Assembly (NCBI GenBank): GCA_902791885.1
Contig: CADAXO010000066.1
Coordinates: 1-12,059 of the forward strand
DNA length: 12,059 nucleotides
DNA from: Oscillospiraceae bacterium
GTDB taxonomy: Bacteria > Bacillota_A > Clostridia > Saccharofermentanales > Saccharofermentanaceae
Direction of reading: 5' to 3'
The notes below the pieces were generated by a model, which worked only from the letters and a program-made list of their open reading frames with translations, had not been told where the DNA came from and made no database searches. Shown piece by piece: positions 4,965 through 10,707 of the stretch (its first letter is position 1; every line of letters starts with the position of its first letter). The translations under genes and the position numbers were made by a program.

Positions 4965-5660
4965 ATGAACGATAAACTAAAGGATATAGTTTATAGTGAT
5001 CTGTTCAGGTACACCGGTAATGCGAGGCGTACCAAACACATCTATACCACATATCTTCAGGAGCTTATTTCAAGCCCCGAGTTTCACTATATCTCTTTGA
5101 TGCGAAGAACTAAGTTCTACTACGACGACATAGCACATCATGAAGGTGCACTTAAGTTTTTGTGCAAGATCAGATACGAGTTCTTCAACTGGAGACTTAC
5201 AAGACAGTCTCACAAATATCACATTCAGATCCCATACGACACGAAGATCGGCAAGGGTTTTTATCTTGCACATTTCGGACGAGTTATCATTCACCCCAAG
5301 GCAGAGATCGGATACAACTGCAACGTATCGACAGGTGTAGTTATCGGTACGCAGTTCAGAGGTAAGAGAAAGGGTGCACCGCATATCGGCAACTTCGTTT
5401 GGGTCGGTGCCAATGCGGTTATCGTAGGTAACATTACAATCGGCAACAACGTTCTTATCGCTCCCGGCGCATACGTTAACTTTGACGTTCCCGACGGCTC
5501 TATCGTAATCGGTAATCCCGGACTTATCAGAAGAGCACCGGGTGCTACATTAAGCTACATCAACAACACGATCCAGTTTGACGAATACAACGTTATGTCT
5601 GAGTCCACTCCGGTCAATACGGCATCGCATCCTGCGACGAGACAGAGCAGGTACAGATGA
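4965..5660 (+). CDS. Left-handed beta-helix acyltransferase (serine acetyltransferase-like)
   Basis: The 231-residue protein has a helical N-terminal half (1-85) and hexapeptide repeats from about 88 to 187 ('KIGKG', 'AEIGYN', 'HIGNFVWVGANAVIVGNITIGNN', 'VIGNPG'), the fold of CoA-dependent acetyltransferases. The ordering is close to serine acetyltransferase (CysE/EpsC). However, the usual D-H pair is A102-H103 and the usual 'HGVTLGG' reads 'TGVVIGT' (T123 in place of the catalytic His), so a different acceptor, perhaps a sugar, is plausible. The 40-residue C-terminal tail (190-231) is not part of the helix. The start follows GGAGG at 4955-4959. Its stop overlaps the ATG of the aminopeptidase gene by 4 bp (ATGA), so the two are coupled. 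No cysK or capsule gene adjoins it to decide the substrate. Confidence 0.82.
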   Translation: MNDKLKDIVYSDLFRYTGNARRTKHIYTTYLQELISSPEFHYISLMRRTKFYYDDIAHHEGALKFLCKIRYEFFNWRLTRQSHKYHIQIPYDTKIGKGFYLAHFGRVIIHPKAEIGYNCNVSTGVVIGTQFRGKRKGAPHIGNFVWVGANAVIVGNITIGNNVLIAPGAYVNFDVPDGSIVIGNPGLIRRAPGATLSYINNTIQFDEYNVMSESTPVNTASHPATRQSRYR

Positions 5661-6889
5661 TAATAACGGGCGATATCTACAGAAGCAGAAGAGAGCAATT
5701 GATAAACCGCATTCCTGAAGGATCAGCGGTTTTTCTTTTCGCGGGGAAGGGAAGAGCAATGAGTCAGGATACGGATTACCGTTTCCTTCCCGACAGAAAT
5801 TTCTTCTACTTAACAGGGCTTTCGTACGAGGGCGGAAAGCTTGTGCTCGTGAAGGAGAAAAACGGCACTTCCAAGACGATGCTTTTCGCGTTGAAGCGTG
5901 ACGATCTTACGGAGAGATGGCACGGGAAGCGCATGCCTTTCGAGAAGCTTTCTGACATAAGCGCGATCAATGTTGAAGACATTTATGAGACAGAAGAATT
6001 CGACGAGCGCGTGTACCCGTTTGTGAAAGAGTACAAGGTTCTTACCGATGACACTTCGATAGCAGAGGAGTGCATGAACTTTAAGACGGCACACGAAGTC
6101 TACGGCGATGCGGGACATCTTCTAACACAGATGCGCATGGTGAAAGCGGACTGCGAGCAGCGCGCGATAATCGAAGCAGGCAAGGTTACCGAGGAAGCTT
6201 TAAGCGAGATGCGAAAGCTTATAAGACCCGGCGTGACCGAGCTTGAACTGTATACAAAACTTGAGTACGAGATGGCGCGAAAAGGAAGTCTTATTCCCGC
6301 GTTCTCGACTATAGTCTCGATAGGAACAAATGCGTTCTATCTTCATCACAGCGAGCCCGAAGATGAGAGCGGTGTCGTTGCCGAAGAAGGTGACATAATC
6401 CAGATCGATGTAGGCGCAAGATGCGAAGGTTACTGCGCGGATATTTCGCGTGTGTATTTCGTCGGTGATACGGATGATGAAGTTACGAATGAAAGAAGAG
6501 AAAAACTTCTGTCGCTGATTCAGAAATTAAGAAAGCGCGCATTCGAATTTATAAAGCCCGGGGAGACGTTCACGACGCTTAACGCAGAGATGAGAAAGAT
6601 CGCCGGAGAGCATCTTCGCGAATGGGGTCTTCTTGAAGAGGGTTTTACCGACGAAGATGTGAAGAGATACTATTGGCATAACACGTCGCATCACTTAGGT
6701 CTTGATGTGCATGATATATGCGACCGCGAGAAGGCATTCGAAGAAGGGAACTGCCTTGCGGTCGAACCCGGAGTTTACATAAAGGAATGGGGCATAGGAT
6801 TCAGAATAGAAGATGATGTTGCCGTTACTTCCGGCGGGTGCAGACTTCTTACTTCCGGTGAAGATTCGAAGGAGTCGGTATGCCTTTGA
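5657..6889 (+). CDS. Xaa-Pro aminopeptidase (M24B family)
   Basis: The 410-residue protein removes N-terminal residues that precede proline. Residues 1-130 form the aminopeptidase-P N-terminal domain ('FLPDRNFFYLTGLSYEGGKLVL'). Residues 163-410 form the pita-bread catalytic domain with all five metal ligands of the family in place: D251 and D262 ('IDVGARCEGYCADISRVYF'), H345 ('TSHHLGLDVHD'), E370 ('AVEPGVYI') and E385 ('RIEDDVAV'). H352 corresponds to a further active-site His. It lacks a signal peptide, so it is cytoplasmic and probably works in peptide turnover. The start overlaps the upstream stop by 4 bp, and its 3' end overlaps the next gene by 10 bp, so three genes form one tightly packed operon. 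It is slightly shorter than E. coli PepP (about 440 residues). Confidence 0.95.
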   Translation: MIITGDIYRSRREQLINRIPEGSAVFLFAGKGRAMSQDTDYRFLPDRNFFYLTGLSYEGGKLVLVKEKNGTSKTMLFALKRDDLTERWHGKRMPFEKLSDISAINVEDIYETEEFDERVYPFVKEYKVLTDDTSIAEECMNFKTAHEVYGDAGHLLTQMRMVKADCEQRAIIEAGKVTEEALSEMRKLIRPGVTELELYTKLEYEMARKGSLIPAFSTIVSIGTNAFYLHHSEPEDESGVVAEEGDIIQIDVGARCEGYCADISRVYFVGDTDDEVTNERREKLLSLIQKLRKRAFEFIKPGETFTTLNAEMRKIAGEHLREWGLLEEGFTDEDVKRYYWHNTSHHLGLDVHDICDREKAFEEGNCLAVEPGVYIKEWGIGFRIEDDVAVTSGGCRLLTSGEDSKESVCL

Positions 6890-7869
6890 TCTTCTATATT
6901 CTCCTGGGTGTTCTCGTCGTACTTATAATATTCACGGTGTTCGTGTTCTACATGTCTTTTTGTTCACGTGCATTCCGCTTTATCTTCGGCCGTAAAGAAC
7001 CGATCCCGCGAGTCGACAGATCGCCCGTAAAGATCGATCAGAAGACTGTGTTCGGCAAGGGCAAGAACTGGTTCTATACGAACAGATCCGAATACCTTAA
7101 CGTAAGGATAGATTCATTCGACAAGACGAAGCTTTCAGGTTATTTCCGTCCGTCGTCCGACAGAAGTTCCAGGTTTGCGGTTATCCTTCTTCATGCTTAT
7201 GATGAGCACCCGACAGAGACTGCGGCGTATGCGAGACTTCTCATGAGACAGATCGAATGCCACGTTCTTATCGCACATGAACGCGCACATCAGATGAGCG
7301 GCGGAAAGTACTGCACATACGGAATCTACGAGAGCGTCGATCTGATGCGCTGGATCGGTTTTATCAAGCGTCAGGTCGGTGAGGACGCAAGGATATTTAT
7401 AGTGGGAAGAGGTATCGGTGCGACTGCGGCATTGCTCGCTGCGGCGCAAAGTGATTTCCCGACTGACGTCGCAGGCATAATCGCAGACAGTCCTTTGGCA
7501 TCTCTCGAGAGCTATGTCGGTGCCGCTCTTAATACGAGGTACGGCTTTAATATGCCGATGGTGGTCAAGTCTCTCGACAAAAGATTCAAGGAAAAACTCA
7601 ATGCGGGTTTTTCCGCATGCAATGTCATCCGCGAGGCATCCAAGATCCGCGTCCCGGTGCTGATCTTCTCCGGTGCCGATGACGATATAACAACGCCTGA
7701 CAGCGTCCGCGCGATCTACGATGACCTTCGATGCCAGAAGCGTATGCTCTCTGTAGACCGTGCACCTCACCTTATGGCTTACGACAAAGCTCCGGCTACT
7801 ATCGAGCGCGAAGTCCGAAGCTTTATCGAACATGCCGTAGTACGTCTTGTCAGCATAGGTAAAATGTAG
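6880..7869 (+). CDS. Membrane-anchored alpha/beta-hydrolase-fold protein lacking the nucleophilic serine
   Basis: The 329-residue protein starts with a hydrophobic segment (2-25) followed by basic residues, which fits a single membrane anchor with the body in the cytoplasm. The rest is an alpha/beta hydrolase of the YqkD-like type: strand and oxyanion region 'AVILLHAYDEHP' (100-111), nucleophile elbow 'VGRGIGATAALLAA' (175-188), acid loop 'SGADDDITTPD' (264-274) and a late His in 'APHLMAY' (295-301). The elbow should read G-x-S-x-G; here it is G176-R-G178-I-G180, with GGT at 7411-7413 where a Ser codon is expected. The acid and His are kept. It may therefore be inactive or non-hydrolytic. AAGGAG just upstream supports the ATG at 6880, which overlaps the aminopeptidase end by 10 bp. 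The promoter for the downstream riboswitch begins within its last codons. Confidence 0.85.
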   Translation: MPLIFYILLGVLVVLIIFTVFVFYMSFCSRAFRFIFGRKEPIPRVDRSPVKIDQKTVFGKGKNWFYTNRSEYLNVRIDSFDKTKLSGYFRPSSDRSSRFAVILLHAYDEHPTETAAYARLLMRQIECHVLIAHERAHQMSGGKYCTYGIYESVDLMRWIGFIKRQVGEDARIFIVGRGIGATAALLAAAQSDFPTDVAGIIADSPLASLESYVGAALNTRYGFNMPMVVKSLDKRFKEKLNAGFSACNVIREASKIRVPVLIFSGADDDITTPDSVRAIYDDLRCQKRMLSVDRAPHLMAYDKAPATIEREVRSFIEHAVVRLVSIGKM

Positions 7870-7875
7870 TATATT
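7847..7875 (+). promoter_or_regulatory. Strong sigma-A promoter of the TPP riboswitch-thiT unit
   Basis: TTGTCA (7847-7852) and TATATT (7870-7875), each matching consensus at five of six positions, are 17 bp apart. The -35 and spacer are in the last codons of the hydrolase gene, whose stop codon TAG ends at 7869, next to the -10. The predicted start near 7882 is just ahead of the aptamer. Confidence 0.75.
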
Positions 7876-7884
7876 CTCTCTCGC

Positions 7885-7977
7885 AATCAACGGGGAGCAG
7901 GTGGTACCTGCTGAGAAAGTACTGTCAGTACTGACCCGATGAACCTGTACGGATAATGCCGGCGAAGGGAGTTGATT
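7885..7977 (+). ncRNA. TPP riboswitch (THI element)
   Basis: All conserved THI-box segments are present in order: GGGG-A-GC (7892-7897), CTGAGA (7911-7916), ACCC (7934-7937), GAACCTG (7941-7947) and the 3' block from GATAATGCC to GCGAAGGGA (7952-7970). The closing helix P1 is perfect over 7 bp (AATCAAC at 7885-7891 with GTTGATT at 7971-7977). The hairpin before CTGAGA has 7-bp arms, and the variable hairpin before ACCC has AGTAC/GTACT arms. The aptamer ends four bases before the thiT start, leaving no room for a terminator. The ribosome site AGGGAG (7966-7971) is inside the conserved 3' strand, so TPP binding should block translation directly. Confidence 0.97.
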
Positions 7978-7981
7978 ATAT

Positions 7982-8593
7982 ATGACCGGAAATTCCATTA
8001 CTAAACCCATGTCTTCTAACCGTGAGACGATACTTACGATCGTCACGGGAGGCATCTCACTCGCACTTGCGTTCGTGCTCTCACAGATCGAGATCTTCGA
8101 GCTTCCGAACGGCGGTTCGGTAACACCTGCAAGCGTGCTGCCGATCGTTATTTTCGCGATGGCGTTCGGTCCCGGATGGGGCTTCGTTGTTGCGATCATC
8201 TTCAGCCTGCTGCAACTTATCGGAGGCTGGCTCGTTACACCTTTCCAAGTGCTTCTCGACTACACTCTGGGTTACTCCGCATACGGCCTCATCGGCTTCG
8301 CAGCACAGCCCCGCTCGAAAAGGATCCTTATCGGCAACCCTCTCAAAAGATTCGCGAATGCGGGTATAGTGAAGGCTATCATTTTCACGATATTGGCTTA
8401 TGCAGTACGCTGGTTCTGCTCAGTGCTCTCGGGCGTTATCTTCTACTCGGAGTATGCGGGCGACATGAACCCATGGATCTATTCCATGATCTACAACGGA
8501 AGCTTCCTCTCACTGGATCTTGTATTCCTTCTGTTCGTCATGATAGTTCTTTATATCGTTGTTATGAAAGCATATAAAAAACCTATCAAATGA
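7982..8593 (+). CDS. thiT: Thiamine transporter S-component of the ECF family
   Basis: The 203-residue, very hydrophobic protein has about six membrane helices. It binds thiamine and is energised by the shared ECF module (EcfA, EcfA', EcfT), which is not in this window. Family signatures are 'LPNGGSVTPASVLPI' (41-55, the GGSV(S/T) motif), 'PFQVLLDYTLGYSAYGLIGFAA' (87-108), and 'WIYSMIYNGSF' (165-175). In Bacillus subtilis YuaJ (ThiT) the segment 'AAHVISG' carries a ligand-contacting His; here it reads 'FCSVLSG', with Ser146 at that position. The TPP riboswitch directly upstream independently supports the assignment. The start at 7982 follows AGGGAG at a 10-base spacing; the Met at 8009 has no such site. 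Confidence 0.95.
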   Translation: MTGNSITKPMSSNRETILTIVTGGISLALAFVLSQIEIFELPNGGSVTPASVLPIVIFAMAFGPGWGFVVAIIFSLLQLIGGWLVTPFQVLLDYTLGYSAYGLIGFAAQPRSKRILIGNPLKRFANAGIVKAIIFTILAYAVRWFCSVLSGVIFYSEYAGDMNPWIYSMIYNGSFLSLDLVFLLFVMIVLYIVVMKAYKKPIK

Positions 8594-8615
8594 TTTTGAC
8601 TGCCGCAGACCTTTT

Positions 8616-8643
8616 TTGACGCCTTATTTTATGTTAATATAAG
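8616..8643 (+). promoter_or_regulatory. Sigma-A promoter of guaB
   Basis: TTGACG (8616-8621) and TATAAG (8638-8643), each five of six to consensus, are 16 bp apart. The predicted leader is under 20 nt, too short for a purine or PRPP riboswitch. Confidence 0.7.
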
Positions 8644-8667
8644 CGGAAAAATTAACGGGGGTAATCT

Positions 8668-10098
8668 ATGGCTACGATTTTTGAGCAGGAATCAAGAACG
8701 TTCAGTGAATACTTACTTGTGCCTAACCTCACAACGGAGAAGAATACTCCGGATCAGGTTGATCTCTCGGCACCCATCTGCAAGTACAGAAAGGGAGAGG
8801 AAGAATCCAAACTTAAGATCAATATCCCTGTCGTATCAGCAGTAATGCAGGCTGTTTCCGATGACGGAATGGCAATTGCACTCGCAAGATGCGGCGGTAT
8901 GTCTTTCATCTTCCAGTCACAGTCGATCGAATCTCAGTGTGAGATGATCAAGAAGGTTAAGAAGTATAAGGCCCACGGCACTGTAGCAGTTACCGAAGAC
9001 GGCACTGCAGAAGGAAAGCTTCTGGGTCTCGTTACAACAAGAGACTACCGTGTAAGCCGTATGTCGGTTGATGAGAAGGTCTCAAGCTTCATGACTCCTA
9101 TCGAGAAGCTCGTTACCGCTCCCGAAGGAACAACTTTGAAGGAAGCTAACGACATCATCTGGGACAACAAGGTAAACCAGCTCCCCATCGTTAATAAGGA
9201 CGGCAGACTTGTAGGTCTCGTTTTCCGTAAGGACTATGAATTCCATAAGGCTAACCCTACTGAGCTCCTCGACAAGGATAAGAAGCTCATCGTAGGTGCC
9301 GGTATTAATACAAGAGATTATATGGAGCGCGTTCCCGCACTCGTTGAGGCAGGCGCAGATGCTTTGTGTCTCGACTCTTCCGACGGATTCTCCGTATGGC
9401 AGCAGAAGGCTCTCGAGTGGATCAAGAGCAACTATCCCGATGTTATCGTCGGTGCAGGTAACGTAGTAGACGCAGAGGGCTTCAAGTTCCTCGCTGACTG
9501 CGGCGCAGACTTCATCAAGATCGGTATAGGCGGCGGTTCCATCTGTATCACACGTGAGCAGAAGGGTATCGGCTGCGGACAGGCTTCAGCTGTTCTTGCA
9601 GTTTCGGAAGCTCGTGACAAGTATTTCAAGGAGACAGGAGTTTATATTCCTCTTTGCTCCGACGGCGGTATCGTTCACGACTATCACATGGCTTTGGCTC
9701 TTGCAATGGGTGCCGACTTCATGATGCTCGGCCGTTACTTCGCAAGATTCGACGAGTCTCCCACGAGAAAGCTTCTCGTAGGCGGTTCCTATGTTAAGGA
9801 GTACTGGGGCGAAGGTTCCAACCGTGCAAGAAACTGGCAGCGTTACGATGACGGCGGAAAGGGCGGCAAGATGGCTTTCGAAGAGGGCGTAGACTCTTAC
9901 GTTCCTTACGCAGGTAAGCTCAAGGACAACCTCGACACATCACTTGCAAAGGTTAAGGCTACAATGTGCTCCTGCGGTTCTTCCTCCATCGAGGAGTTCC
10001 AGAACAAGGCAAGACTTGTAGTAGTATCGTCCACATCCATCATCGAGGGCGGTGCTCACGACGTAATCCAGAAAGAGAATGACAGAACTGCCAGATAA
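8668..10098 (+). CDS. guaB: IMP dehydrogenase, Tritrichomonas foetus-like, with shortened CBS domain
   Basis: The enzyme oxidises IMP to XMP with NAD+, the committed step to guanine nucleotides. The 476-residue protein shows the catalytic loop '[15 protein letters not shown]' with nucleophile Cys293, the phosphate-binding 'SDGGI' (331-335) and 'MLGRYFAR', and the mobile flap '[11 protein letters not shown]' with R392 and Y393, the general base pair. The C-terminal 'GGAHDV' is kept. From memory the sequence follows T. foetus IMPDH closely along its length, including K284 and E405 at positions reported to lower mycophenolate sensitivity there. A CBS region lies at about 102-195, but 26 residues of the first CBS motif are absent between A102 and H103. 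The ribosome site is an unusual GGGGG (8657-8661). It has its own promoter and probably continues into greA, 44 bp downstream. Confidence 0.96.
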   Translation: MATIFEQESRTFSEYLLVPNLTTEKNTPDQVDLSAPICKYRKGEEESKLKINIPVVSAVMQAVSDDGMAIALARCGGMSFIFQSQSIESQCEMIKKVKKYKAHGTVAVTEDGTAEGKLLGLVTTRDYRVSRMSVDEKVSSFMTPIEKLVTAPEGTTLKEANDIIWDNKVNQLPIVNKDGRLVGLVFRKDYEFHKANPTELLDKDKKLIVGAGINTRDYMERVPALVEAGADALCLDSSDGFSVWQQKALEWIKSNYPDVIVGAGNVVDAEGFKFLADCGADFIKIGIGGGSICITREQKGIGCGQASAVLAVSEARDKYFKETGVYIPLCSDGGIVHDYHMALALAMGADFMMLGRYFARFDESPTRKLLVGGSYVKEYWGEGSNRARNWQRYDDGGKGGKMAFEEGVDSYVPYAGKLKDNLDTSLAKVKATMCSCGSSSIEEFQNKARLVVVSSTSIIEGGAHDVIQKENDRTAR

Positions 10099-10142
10099 GC
10101 TTTTCGGGCAGGAATAAACAAAAACAGAGAGGAATAAGAAAA

Positions 10143-10622
10143 ATGGCTGACGAGAACAAGAATGTATATACCAGTGATGGTTTTCAGAGACTTCAGGACG
10201 AGCTTTCAGAGAGAAAGACTACCGTAACTGCCGAGATCACGGCAAGACTTGAGGAAGCAAGAAGCCAGGGCGACTTGTCGGAGAACTCCGAGTACGATGA
10301 CGCCAAGGACGCACAGGCTAAGAACGAAGCACGTATCAAGGAGATCGAGGCCCTCTTGAAGGACGCTATCGTATTGAGCGATGACGATATCTCCAAGACA
10401 AACGTTTCCCTGGGTTCCACAGTTACACTCCGTGACGAGGAGACAAAGGAAGAAGTCGAGTACAGCATCGTAAATGCTAACGAAGAGGACATTTTCGAGA
10501 ACCGTCTGTCAGTAGATTCCCCTGTAGGAAAGGCAATCATCGGAAGAAAGAAGGGCGCTTCCGTTACAGTTACAACGCCCGCCGGTGCATTCAAGTACAA
10601 GATAATCAAGATCGGTAAGTAA
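10143..10622 (+). CDS. greA: Transcription elongation factor GreA
   Basis: The 159-residue protein stimulates transcript cleavage by backtracked RNA polymerase. The N-terminal coiled coil (about 10-78) carries the tip motif 'SQGDLSENSEYDDAKD', with D44 and E47 as the acidic pair that positions Mg2+ in the polymerase secondary channel. Residues 85-159 form the FKBP-like globular domain ('VSLGSTVTLRDEETKEEVEYSIV', 'SPVGKAIIGRKKGASVTVTTPAG'), and the length matches the family (about 158). The ribosome site AGAGAGGA (10126-10133) precedes the ATG by nine bases. It lies 44 bp after guaB with no terminator between, and 85 bp before lysS with one between. The greA-lysS order is common in Firmicutes. 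Confidence 0.97.
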   Translation: MADENKNVYTSDGFQRLQDELSERKTTVTAEITARLEEARSQGDLSENSEYDDAKDAQAKNEARIKEIEALLKDAIVLSDDDISKTNVSLGSTVTLRDEETKEEVEYSIVNANEEDIFENRLSVDSPVGKAIIGRKKGASVTVTTPAGAFKYKIIKIGK

Positions 10623-10636
10623 TCACATAATGTGAT
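10622..10636. repeat. Perfect 15-bp palindrome at the greA stop codon
   Basis: ATCACAT (10622-10628) and ATGTGAT (10630-10636) are exact inverted repeats around a single A. It begins at the last base of the greA stop. The loop is too short for a full RNA hairpin, so a protein-binding site or simply AT-rich chance symmetry are both possible. Confidence 0.6.
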
Positions 10637-10653
10637 CTTTACCGGTCTTAAAG

Positions 10654-10679
10654 AAGCGCGATTTATACTCGCGCTTTTT
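10654..10679 (+). terminator. Intrinsic terminator between greA and lysS
   Basis: AAGCGCGA (10654-10661) pairs with TCGCGCTT (10669-10676) around a 7-nt loop, with a run of five T residues (10675-10679). It should end part of the guaB-greA transcript. A smaller hairpin, TCTTTA/TAAAGA (10636-10641 with 10649-10654), lies just upstream and shares one base with it. Confidence 0.8.
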
Positions 10680-10707
10680 GCATTTATATAGCACAAGGAG
10701 AATTAAC

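Noticed and set aside
7135..8199. A 354-codon open frame on the minus strand
   Set aside because: It lies opposite the hydrolase, the TPP riboswitch and thiT, all clearly real. Its translation shows no family pattern and it runs through the riboswitch.
8594..8667. Possible purine or PRPP riboswitch before guaB, or a terminator after thiT
   Set aside because: The predicted guaB leader is under 20 nt. The only symmetry after thiT (CTGC-C-GCAG near 8600-8608, before T6) has a one-base loop and short arms.
10623..10707. T-box leader before lysS
   Set aside because: The interval is too short and lacks the T-box sequence and a specifier stem; only small hairpins and a terminator are present.
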